64,000 nt of DNA from the NCBI GenBank assembly GCA_024233575.1, contig JACKPN010000008.1:26030-90029 (forward strand). The letters are read 5' to 3'. Source of the stretch: Chlamydiales bacterium. Its GTDB lineage: Bacteria > Chlamydiota > Chlamydiia > Chlamydiales > Criblamydiaceae. The position numbers were made by a program, and so were the translations under genes. This document shows positions 8,661 to 16,570 of this stretch, one piece after another. The notes under the pieces were generated by a model. The model ran no database searches. It had not been told where the DNA came from and saw only the letters and a program-made list of their open reading frames with translations. Each line of letters starts with the position of its first letter. Positions within the stretch are counted from its first letter, which is position 1.

Positions 8661-10556
8661 ATGACAACAGCACCAATATGCGCAACCACTCCCAATAGCG
8701 CAGCAGCGAAAAGTGATGAAGACATTGTCAGAGAGAATATCGAGAAAGAACTGCAAAAAGGCAATTTAAAGGGCCGTGCTGCAACCAATGAAACACAATT
8801 GAAAACATTGGATACAACTCGTCAAATGCTCGAGAAATTCCCAGCCGTCGTCAACGACAGCGCATTTTTAGATAACACCCGTAATCCAACTGCGATGAAG
8901 CAATGTCTCACGACTAAAAAACTGGTCTCTTTATCCCCTGCAGAACAGAAAAAACAGCTTCAAGAGTCAGAAAAAAAGGTATCAGACCTACAAGAAGAGG
9001 TTAATAAGTTGAGCCAAAGCAAGGCGGAACTTTCAGGTAAGTTGCAAAGCATCGAAGTCGAACATACAGCAATGATGGAGACTATCAAAAAAACCAAAAA
9101 GCATTTCGAGAAATATAAGAGCGGCTTTACTGCTCTTGATAATCTAGTCCGCCCGTTAGTTGAAAATCATGGCGCTGCATTAAAGCAGCTTAATTCTGTT
9201 CGAGAGTCTCTAGGCTTTCCAGTTCCAGAAAGCAAGCCGGTTGTCAGCGACAGCGATATTTCAACGATTCGTAAAAACTGTAAAGAGCTGCTGAATAAAG
9301 CAAGTGGCTTACTAGGCACTCTTAAAATTGACCTGTTTTCGCCTGGTAATATAGCCCTTGATCAACATACTGAAAGTTTAGATACGCTCAACGAGCTTAA
9401 TACCCTTAAAAACGAGTTCAAGTCAAAGGTAAGCGATTGTTTTGAAAATCTCCTTGAGAGCTATCTCACACATTCCAGACCTCTTTTATCCGAAGAAGAA
9501 CTGAAAACTGCTGCTCTACATCATGGCGAGTCATTTGAACAAGCCAAGTTCAACCAAGAAAAAACTGTCAAAGAGAATAAACAGCGTCTTGTTGACTTGG
9601 AATACATCTACGAGAATTGGAATGATGCCATTTCATCACTGTCTAAATGTTACACTATACTCAGAGCAGTCTACGCTGCAATTCCAGGCCAAGACAGCTC
9701 AATAATCAGTAATGATCTAAAGCACGATTATGATCGTATTCAAGGAAATGATAGCCTAGAGCTATCTCTTGAGAATTCTCATATTAAAAACACATGGGAG
9801 ACCGTTGTAAAATACCACAAAAGTAAATTGTCGACACTCAGTGAAGAAGCACTAACCTTCTATAACTCGGAGAGAACCACTCGCAGAGGTTGGACAAAAC
9901 AGTTTTGGGAAGGACTCAAAAAATCCGATCCGCAATGGGAAAAGTACGTAGAAGAATTCAATCTCATCGATACTAGAGAGGGGTTTGTTTACAACAACCA
10001 CTCCGTACAGGCAAGACGCTCTGTATTAACCTTGAGGAAGGTAATCGAATTCCTAGAAAAGCAAATCACGGCAAAAACCATCAAGCTTGATCTTCAGGTC
10101 AATGAAGAGGTTTACCAAGCGAGTGTTAATTTTTCAACCAGCGACACAGAGCTGTATAAGAAAGAAATTAACGCATTAAAAAACACTCTTTGCGCAGAGC
10201 ATAAACAAGAAATCAAGATGCTGACAGAAAAAGTGAATGAGCTTAAAGAGTTCCTTAACACACAAGAGAAAAACTATAAACGCCTAGATGACAAAGAGGG
10301 TTGGGAAGGTGTTGTCCCTGAGCGATGCTTTGGTATTCTTGTCAAAAAAGGGTTCGCAGGAAAATGGGAGCCTTATCATATTCCAGTAAATTACGTCTCA
10401 ACCACCATTTCCTACATACCTTCACCTGTGAAGACATCAGGAAAGAGCTTGCTGACGGAACAGATGATGTCCGATATCAAGGACGAGGTGATCAACCCGT
10501 TCTCTAATGAAACTCAAGTCTGCGATCCGGACTACCAAAAACCTGACGAAACCTAG
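8661..10556 (+). CDS. Large coiled-coil protein of unknown function (effector-like)
   Basis: I do not recognise this 631-residue protein. It has no signal peptide and no membrane helix. It is rich in Lys, Glu, Ser and Gln and strongly helical. Clear coiled-coil heptads run at about residues 88-150 (KVSDLQEEVNKLSQSKAELS) and again at about 500-560 (INALKNTLCAEHKQEIKMLT). The N-terminus is polar and rich in Thr, Ala and Ser, as in many type III substrates, but that is weak evidence. The start follows AAGGAGG with 7-nt spacing. A strong terminator follows the stop, so it is probably a single-gene transcript. A host-directed or structural role is a guess. Confidence 0.8.
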   Translation: MTTAPICATTPNSAAAKSDEDIVRENIEKELQKGNLKGRAATNETQLKTLDTTRQMLEKFPAVVNDSAFLDNTRNPTAMKQCLTTKKLVSLSPAEQKKQLQESEKKVSDLQEEVNKLSQSKAELSGKLQSIEVEHTAMMETIKKTKKHFEKYKSGFTALDNLVRPLVENHGAALKQLNSVRESLGFPVPESKPVVSDSDISTIRKNCKELLNKASGLLGTLKIDLFSPGNIALDQHTESLDTLNELNTLKNEFKSKVSDCFENLLESYLTHSRPLLSEEELKTAALHHGESFEQAKFNQEKTVKENKQRLVDLEYIYENWNDAISSLSKCYTILRAVYAAIPGQDSSIISNDLKHDYDRIQGNDSLELSLENSHIKNTWETVVKYHKSKLSTLSEEALTFYNSERTTRRGWTKQFWEGLKKSDPQWEKYVEEFNLIDTREGFVYNNHSVQARRSVLTLRKVIEFLEKQITAKTIKLDLQVNEEVYQASVNFSTSDTELYKKEINALKNTLCAEHKQEIKMLTEKVNELKEFLNTQEKNYKRLDDKEGWEGVVPERCFGILVKKGFAGKWEPYHIPVNYVSTTISYIPSPVKTSGKSLLTEQMMSDIKDEVINPFSNETQVCDPDYQKPDET

Positions 10557-10567
10557 TCTCTTTATAC

Positions 10568-10601
10568 AAACGCAGCGCTCTCAGGGGTGCTGCGTTTTTT
10601 T
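10568..10601 (+). terminator. Rho-independent terminator after the coiled-coil gene
   Basis: A 9-bp stem AAACGCAGC / GCTGCGTTT (10568-10576 and 10589-10597) is followed by a run of T. The stop codon of the convergent DUF2937-like gene lies inside the loop region, so the hairpin may also serve that gene. Confidence 0.85.
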
Positions 10602-11135
10602 CGTTTGATTTTCTAAATGCTTTCGATGTCCATTCGTGACAGCATGATAAATATACCTGCAAAAACGCGCAGATACGTTATAGAAGGCAAAGCCTGCAAT
10701 GACGCCGATCAGTGCATAAATTAATCCTTCGAAGGTAAAAGGAATAGTCCAAGTATAGTCCGATGCGGTATCTGCAGCGATTTGCCTGTCCAGATGATAG
10801 AGGAAGACAAAAGGTTTTGTCCAGACTGTAGAATCATGCAAAGCAACGAGAGAGCGGGTCATCTCATTCAACCTTTCCACCATCGACTGGATAAACTCCC
10901 CTTGCGAGACAACGTCGGCATCTTGGACTTTCAGAAATTTTTGGATCAATTGATCCAAGGATTTCCCTGAGTGCGAAGCGTTTTCTTTAAGTAGGCCGAC
11001 CTGATGGCGTAATTCATTAACGTGGCCGGCGAGCTGATGCTGATACTGCATGACATAGGAAGGAAATTGCGCAAAAATTAGGGCTCCGACAACAGCACAG
11101 ACCCTATCAACAATATTAGCTAGCCAATTCAGCAT
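10581..11135 (-). CDS. DUF2937-like membrane protein
   Basis: This 184-residue protein has an N-terminal hydrophobic helix (about 5-27) and a second one at about 137-158, with a polar helical region between. It matches what I recall of the DUF2937 family: VVGALIFAQFPSYVMQYQHQ near the start, an amphipathic middle, then FTFEGLIYALIGVIAGFAFY. The family function is unknown. The end of the gene overlaps the terminator shared with the convergent coiled-coil gene. A minus-strand terminator (11147-11184) separates it from the upstream secreted paralogues. The start has only a weak ribosome site (AGAGG). Confidence 0.75.
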   Translation of the reverse strand: MLNWLANIVDRVCAVVGALIFAQFPSYVMQYQHQLAGHVNELRHQVGLLKENASHSGKSLDQLIQKFLKVQDADVVSQGEFIQSMVERLNEMTRSLVALHDSTVWTKPFVFLYHLDRQIAADTASDYTWTIPFTFEGLIYALIGVIAGFAFYNVSARFCRYIYHAVTNGHRKHLENQTKKTQHP

Positions 11136-11146
11136 GACAACCTCTT

Positions 11147-11184
11147 AAAAAAAAGCCCTTCTACATATCATTATGCAGAAGGGC
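11147..11184 (-). terminator. Rho-independent terminator after the secreted paralogue pair
   Basis: On the minus strand GCCCTTCT (11177-11184) pairs with AGAAGGGC (11155-11162) and is followed by eight T. It lies about 30 nt after the stop of the gene at 11213. Confidence 0.85.
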
Positions 11185-11212
11185 GTAGCTGGGATCTAGC
11201 GTTTTCTCTAAC

Positions 11213-11863
11213 TTATTGACTGAAAGGATGTGTAGTTTCCTCTTCATCGTCGGTATCGGAGAAATCTTCGGTATCGCTATTGTCTGGTTCGGTTTCGGAT
11301 TCATCAACATCAACGTCCTCTTCACCGCCACCTTCGTTGCTTTCTTCAACCATCATTGCTGTATAGCTGCCATCGTTACGAGTATCTCCGCGTGACTGAA
11401 TCTTAAAGGCGCTGTCAACAGCGTTTTGGTTCATCTCCATGCATTTTTGGAAACGCTCAGCCTTAAGGTATTGGATCTGATCGAGCATCGATTGTATCTC
11501 AGCATCTTCAGTAACGCCATGATTGCGCATGACTTCAGCAAAAATTTCGAAGAGCGTCTCTCTAAAAAGCTGGACAGCTTGAGGACGATATTTAGCATCA
11601 GTTAAAGGATTGGGATCCATCGCTGCAGCTTTTTCTTCGACCATGGACACAACCTGACGGTCTTTCGACATTAAAGCTTGGTTGATCGCAGCCCATTCGC
11701 TTTCAGGAACATCATTATCCTTAAGAACTTGCACGAGAAAAGGCTCGGGGAAGTAAGCTAATAGCAATTCTTTTGAGCACTCGTCGACCATAGCGGCGGA
11801 AAGCGAAGTTGATACGATGAGGCTCAAGGCAACCCCCGTGAGAAGTTTCTTTATCGACAGCAT
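11213..11863 (-). CDS. Secreted protein of unknown family, paralogue A, acidic tail
   Basis: I do not recognise the family. I set the start at the ATG at 11863, because GGAG lies 7 nt upstream and a signal peptide follows (KKLLTGVALSLIVSTSLSAA). The mature part is helical. The last 45 residues are very acidic, rich in Asp, Glu, Ser and Thr. It is clearly related to the next gene upstream (11910-12488). Shared features are an N-terminal block with one Cys, a basic-then-MDPNP/MNPNP motif, and a LFEIFAEVMRN / LYEVFADTMRN helix, with a late Cys in both. This points to a tandem duplication of a periplasmic or secreted protein. Confidence 0.82.
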   Translation of the reverse strand: MLSIKKLLTGVALSLIVSTSLSAAMVDECSKELLLAYFPEPFLVQVLKDNDVPESEWAAINQALMSKDRQVVSMVEEKAAAMDPNPLTDAKYRPQAVQLFRETLFEIFAEVMRNHGVTEDAEIQSMLDQIQYLKAERFQKCMEMNQNAVDSAFKIQSRGDTRNDGSYTAMMVEESNEGGGEEDVDVDESETEPDNSDTEDFSDTDDEEETTHPFSQ

Positions 11864-11909
11864 TGTTGTTCTCCTAAAAGGTTCATGTCTTTTAAGCATC
11901 CTAAGCGAT

Positions 11910-12488
11910 TCAATTATTTTTTTGGTATGCATTTTTTGGCACGACGATGTCCTGCTCTTTGATGAGCTTGCCGTCAACCTCATCGATAACGGTATTGGCT
12001 TTCTGTTCTTCCTCTTGCTGTACCTTTTGTTCCTCTTTCTCACGCAGATACGGCGTAATGAAGCAGGCCTCTAGCTCATTAACCTGATTGCTCCAGATAT
12101 AATTGAACATATCATTGATATCGTCCTGATTTAGAATCCCTTGATTAACTAAATCGTTATTGCGCATCGTATCGGCAAACACTTCGTATAAGACGTCCAT
12201 CAATAACTTTTGCGCAGCTGTAGGGTCGAAAGGATTTTGGATCGGATTGGGATTCATTTTTCTTGCTCTGCTGCGGACAATGCGGGGAACTTGCCGTGCA
12301 TTTTGCCGTAGGTCGAGAAGGATCGGCGCCCATTGGCTTTGGTATACCCCGTGCATGTTGAGTGCTTGTGTGACCAGGCGCGTATTGAAGAAGCCTGTTT
12401 CCAGCCTACGGAAGCAGGAGGGGCTGTCATCATAAGCAAACAAGGAAACGTTTATGGCAATGAAAGCCGCTATCAGTACTTTCCTCAT
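11910..12488 (-). CDS. Secreted protein of unknown family, paralogue B, Lys/Gln/Glu tail
   Basis: This 192-residue protein is unrecognised. It starts with a short signal peptide (about 1-18, LIAAFIAINVSLFA) after a GGAGG ribosome site. The middle carries the motif RKMNPNPIQNPFDPTAAQK and the helix VLYEVFADTMRNND, both shared with the downstream paralogue. The C-terminus is a charged helix with repeated Glu and Gln (about 148-166) instead of the acidic tail of its paralogue. The two genes are 46 nt apart on the same strand and end at one terminator, so they form an operon. A periplasmic or exported role is inferred only from the signal peptide. Confidence 0.82.
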   Translation of the reverse strand: MRKVLIAAFIAINVSLFAYDDSPSCFRRLETGFFNTRLVTQALNMHGVYQSQWAPILLDLRQNARQVPRIVRSRARKMNPNPIQNPFDPTAAQKLLMDVLYEVFADTMRNNDLVNQGILNQDDINDMFNYIWSNQVNELEACFITPYLREKEEQKVQQEEEQKANTVIDEVDGKLIKEQDIVVPKNAYQKNN

Positions 12489-12583
12489 GGAGGACCTCCA
12501 AAAAAAGTATATATACCCTACCTGTTTTTTTCTTTCCTCATTTCTTAATGTCCGATAAACTTTTTCTAAAATGAGGAGGAGAT

Positions 12584-13480
12584 ATGCTGATAGACGGTAA
12601 AAAAATTGCCGAGGAGTTACAAGAAGAGTATCGCCAAGCGGTCAACGCAGTTACAGGACGGCGGCCCTGCCTTACAGTCATCCTCGTTGGCGACGACCCC
12701 GCGTCGCATGTGTATGTAGGGAGCAAGGCGCGAGCATGCGAAAAGGTCGGAATTATCTCAAAACGGATCGATCTGCACGAAAGCGTTTCCGAAGAGGCGC
12801 TGCTTCGGGAAATCGACCGTCTCAATGACGATGCCGATGTCGACGGCATCCTGGTGCAACTTCCTCTTCCCAAGCATATCAATGAGAATAGCGTCATCCA
12901 CCGCATTGACCCCAGCAAAGATGTCGACGGCTTCCACCCGGTAAACATGGGCAAGCTATTCGCCGGCGAAAATGACGGTTTTGTTTCTTGCACTCCTTTG
13001 GGCGTCATGGTTTTGTTGGAGCGAAGCGGCATCACTATCGAAGGGAAACATGCCGTGATCGTGGGACGTAGCAACATTGTTGGCAAACCGATGGCTGCTT
13101 TGCTGTTGCGCCGTGGCAAGCTTGGTAATGCTACGGTAACGATTGCTCATAGCCATACTGCTAATCTCGGTGAAGTGTGTCGTCAAGGCGACCTCGTCAT
13201 TGCCGCTATCGGCAAACCGCAGATGATCACAGCTGATATGGTCAAAGCAGGGGCTGTGGTAATTGACGTCGGTATTAACCGCATCGATGATCCTACGCGC
13301 GAGCGAGGCTACCGCCTTGTCGGCGACGTTGATTTCGATGGTGTAAAAGATAAGTGCAGCTTCATCACCCCTGTGCCGAAAGGCGTTGGACCGATGACGA
13401 TTACCATGCTGCTTCATAATACTTTAAAAAGCTATCGCCGCAGGTTTCCTTCATGCATAGGTTCATTCCGCTCCTATTAA
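12584..13480 (+). CDS. folD: Bifunctional methylenetetrahydrofolate dehydrogenase/cyclohydrolase
   Basis: FolD interconverts 5,10-methylene- and 10-formyl-tetrahydrofolate in the cytoplasm, feeding one-carbon units to nucleotide and formyl-Met synthesis. The 298-residue length is typical. Visible motifs are the catalytic Lys in YVGSKARACEKVGI, the VDGILVQLPLP substrate motif and the NADP-binding GRSNIVGKPMA. PVPKGVGPMTITML lies near the end. The ribosome site GAGGAGG is strong. The last 28 nt overlap the start of apbE in another frame, so the two are coupled. In Chlamydia, folD and apbE also lie together near dnaN and recF, as I recall. Confidence 0.97.
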   Translation: MLIDGKKIAEELQEEYRQAVNAVTGRRPCLTVILVGDDPASHVYVGSKARACEKVGIISKRIDLHESVSEEALLREIDRLNDDADVDGILVQLPLPKHINENSVIHRIDPSKDVDGFHPVNMGKLFAGENDGFVSCTPLGVMVLLERSGITIEGKHAVIVGRSNIVGKPMAALLLRRGKLGNATVTIAHSHTANLGEVCRQGDLVIAAIGKPQMITADMVKAGAVVIDVGINRIDDPTRERGYRLVGDVDFDGVKDKCSFITPVPKGVGPMTITMLLHNTLKSYRRRFPSCIGSFRSY

Positions 13481-14445
13481 TTCTTCTGTCCTCTTGCGCT
13501 AGAGAAAAGCCAGCCCCGGAGAGTTTTACTGGGTTGGCGATGACCATGCCTTATCATGTAATGACTGCCGCTGCACCAACCGAACGCGATAAGATCAAGG
13601 AGATCATCGCTTTCACGTTTGCCACGATCAACGCAACCTACAATAAGTGGAATCCTGATTCCGAGCTATCTATGATCAACAAGGCGCCAGCAAAACAAAC
13701 GCTGGTTCTTTCCCCTGCTTTAGAGTCTTTCCTTCATGCAACAGACAGCATGGTCACGATCAGTAATGGGCGTTTTGATCCGACGATAGAAACCATCCAG
13801 GGAATTTGGAAGGAATCGTTACAAAAGGGCGAGCTCCCTAGAATTCCTGCCCGGCTAATTGCCGCAGTTGGTTGGAATACGTTAACAATTAATCAAGGCA
13901 GTATAACGAAAGAACATCACGAAACGCAGATTGACCTGGGGGGGATAGCAAAAGGGCTGTGCGTCGACTTTATGATCGAAAGTTTAAATGCTGCGGGCTT
14001 CCCCAATTGTTACGTGGAATGGGGCGGAGAGATTCGCACATCAGGCATGCATCCCGCCGGACGTCCTTGGAAAGTTGCGATCAGCAAACCCGGTAGCAAT
14101 AGCGGCGAGACCATTGCTGAGCTAGAGCTTAAAGATCAGGCCATCGCAACAAGCGGAGATTATTTTCAGCAATGGCGCGTGGGCGATGAGATTTACTTCC
14201 ATATCATCAACCCGGTGACTTGCATGCCTCTTAAGGCTGAGGAAGGGTCAATCTGCAGCGCGACCGTCGTTGCTCCCACATGCGCTATCGCTGATGCCCT
14301 TGCTACAACGGCGATGCTCTTTCCCTGTTTCGACGAAGCAAAACAATGGGCTGTTGAGGTGCAAGAGAAACATCCTGAGGTAAGCTTCTGGCTCGTCAGG
14401 AGGGAGCATCCCCGCGATCCAGAGCCTTCTGCGCCTGTTCTTTGA
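13453..14445 (+). CDS. apbE: FAD:protein FMN transferase, lipoprotein
   Basis: ApbE attaches FMN to Thr or Ser of redox proteins such as the NqrB and NqrC subunits of the Na+-pumping NADH dehydrogenase used by chlamydiae. The 330-residue protein opens with a lipoprotein signal (LLLILLSSCA), which would anchor it on the outer face of the inner membrane. Family motifs are present: DLGGIAKG, AIATSGDY, HIINPVT and the metal-binding CAIADALATTAM. It starts inside the end of folD (28-nt overlap). Its last 50 nt overlap the convergent T3SS-chaperone gene. Confidence 0.94.
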   Translation: MHRFIPLLLILLSSCAREKPAPESFTGLAMTMPYHVMTAAAPTERDKIKEIIAFTFATINATYNKWNPDSELSMINKAPAKQTLVLSPALESFLHATDSMVTISNGRFDPTIETIQGIWKESLQKGELPRIPARLIAAVGWNTLTINQGSITKEHHETQIDLGGIAKGLCVDFMIESLNAAGFPNCYVEWGGEIRTSGMHPAGRPWKVAISKPGSNSGETIAELELKDQAIATSGDYFQQWRVGDEIYFHIINPVTCMPLKAEEGSICSATVVAPTCAIADALATTAMLFPCFDEAKQWAVEVQEKHPEVSFWLVRREHPRDPEPSAPVL

Positions 14446-14899
14446 TTATCTGGAATTCCTGCTGCTCGTCGGCATATTTAACTGCCATCTCGAAAGAAAG
14501 GCGTGCATTATCCTCATCGAGGATCGCTTGGTAACAGTTGCCGATATGATAGTGGACAAGAGGATTTTGCGGTTGATTGATGAGAACCATGGTATATGCC
14601 AACAACGCTCCATGATATTCCCCTAGCAGTTGCTCAGTCATGCCCAACCCTAGCCAATACTGACTTGTGTTCGGGTCTAATGCTGTCAGGAAAGTGAAGG
14701 CCTCGCTAGCTTTTTCATAGTTTTGCTCGTAGAAATAGGTCTCTGCAGCTTGGGAGAATACTTCCATCCTTCGATCGTTATAGCCCAGGATCTCCATCAG
14801 CGATTTACCCTCTCTTATTTGCTCTTTGAGCAGATCTGGATCCTTAATTTTCTCTAGGGCATCCTCCGGAATGTGAAACTCTTCCAAATTCTCCATCAT
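14396..14899 (-). CDS. LcrH/SycD-type TPR chaperone of type III secretion
   Basis: This 167-residue protein belongs to the class II type III secretion chaperones, which keep translocator proteins soluble in the cytoplasm before export. About residues 50-155 form three tetratricopeptide repeats with the family pattern: YEKASEAFTFLTALDP, YWLGLGMTEQLLGEYHGALL and NPLVHYHIGNCYQAI. Length fits the family (about 150-230). Start codons at 14899 and 14896 are both possible after AAGGAT. The 3' end overlaps apbE by 50 nt on the other strand. No translocator gene lies next to it, so its client is unknown. Confidence 0.85.
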   Translation of the reverse strand: MMENLEEFHIPEDALEKIKDPDLLKEQIREGKSLMEILGYNDRRMEVFSQAAETYFYEQNYEKASEAFTFLTALDPNTSQYWLGLGMTEQLLGEYHGALLAYTMVLINQPQNPLVHYHIGNCYQAILDEDNARLSFEMAVKYADEQQEFQIIKEQAQKALDRGDAPS

Positions 14900-15151
14900 A
14901 TCATCCTTTTTAGGTTATTAAAGGTGATATTATATCAAATTTATTATTTAGTTTTTATAAAGATGTATTAAATATTTTATTTAAAACAGAATCGTTGATA
15001 AGATATTGCTTCTAATAGATGAGTCAATTACAATTTAATCTAGTGATTCAATGAATTGTGCTAATCGGTACTAACGACGTCTCCTAACGCTTGAAAATCA
15101 CCGGTATCAAGACCCGCCATCATGAGGTCTAATAAGTAGGAGGTCTTTCCC
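14900..15151. other. AT-rich divergent intergenic region
   Basis: These 252 nt separate the TPR chaperone gene and the winged-helix-like gene. The first half is very AT-rich and should hold promoters for both genes, but I cannot choose convincing boxes. An AGGAGGT ribosome site lies at about 15138. No gene or RNA is apparent. Confidence 0.5.
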
Positions 15152-16570
15152 ATGCAAACGGCGCAAAGTCGTAAGAACAAAATTCTGTTGTCGGACTATG
15201 ATTATGAAAGCGATATCAAATATCGTCTGGTGATGGAAAAACTATCCCCGTTCCAGATCGAGGTTTTGCATGAGGTATTAGACAACTCGTTAAAGTTCAA
15301 GGTTTCTGATATTTCCGACTTCCTCGAAGTCGATAAAGAAGATGTGCTCCCAGTTCTTGATCTTCTTGCCGAAACGAAACTGCTTGTTCGCGACGGAGAA
15401 CAGATCATTGTTAATAAGGACAAGCGACGCTATTTCTTTTCACAAATCAACCGATTTGGCGGAACGACGGACTTGGAATTTTTTCAGGGCCTTCTGAATC
15501 AGGTACCGATCCATGTACTTCCGGTTTGGTACTCTGTTCCACGCACTTCAGACGACATCTTCGGCTCGATAGTTGAACGTCATCTTGAAACTCCTCGTAT
15601 CTACGAAAGATATTTAAATGAACTTTCCTTCGAAGATGAAACTTTAACAAGCATTGCGCAGGACGTCTTTGACGCTTCAGACTTAGAAATAAGTATTGAA
15701 GAGTTGATGGAGAAATATCAGTTATCCCGCGAAGCGCTGGAAGAATATCTGATTGAGTTAGAGTATAACCTTGTTTGCTGCGTGCGTTATGAGCGCGATG
15801 GAGATGGTTGGCGCGGTGTTACTACCCCATTTCAAGAGTGGCGTGATTTTCTTAAGTTCCAAAATGATCATGCCCCGGTCGCGTTGACAGAAGAAGAGGC
15901 GGATTCATTACTGCGCAAGCATGTCGACGACTTCGGTTTCATTAGAGATGTCAACGAAATCATCACTCTTTTGGAGCAGGGTCCGGTAAATATGGTTGAG
16001 CGTGAAGGCAAGCTATGCATTGGCGATCCTGCTGTAAAAACGTTAATCCAGAAGCATGTTCCCGAGCAGTTCCTTTGCGACCATTTGTGCAACATCACCT
16101 TTATTTTAAAACTTCTCAACATTGTGGAGTTTATTGATGGCAAATGCCATATCCGCCCAGAATCTGCCGAACAGTGGAAGGAAAAGCCTATTCAAGAGCA
16201 GGCGATGACCGTATATTTATACTCTCTGAATCATTACCGCGACCTTCATGGCGACGACGGCTTTACTGACCGTGACATCCGCGAGATCGAGAAGTCGTTA
16301 AAACGCGTATTGTACTCTGGATGGGTGTATATCGATGACTTCATTAAAGGGATGACTGCACCGATCAAAACATCGGAAGCCGTTGCATTGAATAAGAAAG
16401 GGAAACATTGGCATTATACGATTCCGCAGTATACTCAGGAAGAAAAAGCATTTATCATTAAGACCCTTGTTAATAGACTCTTTAACGCAGGCATGGTAGC
16501 CGTTGGTCTTTACCAAAACCGTTATTGCTTTATCGTGACGCCGTTTGGCAGGATGTCCTTAGGAGATTAA
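15152..16570 (+). CDS. Conserved-looking hypothetical protein with winged-helix-like segments
   Basis: I do not recognise a named family. The 472-residue protein is cytoplasmic, acidic and helical, without signal or membrane segments. About residues 30-90 look like a winged helix: FQIEVLHEVLDNS, then VSDISDFLEVDKEDVLPVLD, then LLVRDGEQIIVN. Similar helix-turn-helix-like segments recur near 175-215 (SIEELMEKYQLSREALEEYL) and toward the C-terminus. This suggests repeated winged-helix modules, perhaps for DNA or protein contact. The AGGAGGT ribosome site is strong. The last 41 nt overlap recF on the opposite strand. A regulatory or replication-linked role is possible but not shown. Confidence 0.78.
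   Translation: MQTAQSRKNKILLSDYDYESDIKYRLVMEKLSPFQIEVLHEVLDNSLKFKVSDISDFLEVDKEDVLPVLDLLAETKLLVRDGEQIIVNKDKRRYFFSQINRFGGTTDLEFFQGLLNQVPIHVLPVWYSVPRTSDDIFGSIVERHLETPRIYERYLNELSFEDETLTSIAQDVFDASDLEISIEELMEKYQLSREALEEYLIELEYNLVCCVRYERDGDGWRGVTTPFQEWRDFLKFQNDHAPVALTEEEADSLLRKHVDDFGFIRDVNEIITLLEQGPVNMVEREGKLCIGDPAVKTLIQKHVPEQFLCDHLCNITFILKLLNIVEFIDGKCHIRPESAEQWKEKPIQEQAMTVYLYSLNHYRDLHGDDGFTDRDIREIEKSLKRVLYSGWVYIDDFIKGMTAPIKTSEAVALNKKGKHWHYTIPQYTQEEKAFIIKTLVNRLFNAGMVAVGLYQNRYCFIVTPFGRMSLGD

Noticed and set aside
11864..12043. N-terminal extension of the secreted paralogue A by 60 residues
   Set aside because: The extension overlaps the upstream paralogue in another frame, is very basic and lacks a ribosome site; a signal peptide begins at the internal ATG at 11863.
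12486..12499. GGAGGTCCTCC palindrome at the ribosome site of the gene at 11910-12488 as a regulatory hairpin
   Set aside because: The loop would be one nucleotide, which RNA cannot form; it is probably chance symmetry around a good ribosome site.
12544..12583. Hairpin CCTCATTT / AAATGAGG as a folD translational switch
   Set aside because: The stem is short with a loop of more than 20 nt and leaves most of the GGAGGAG site free.
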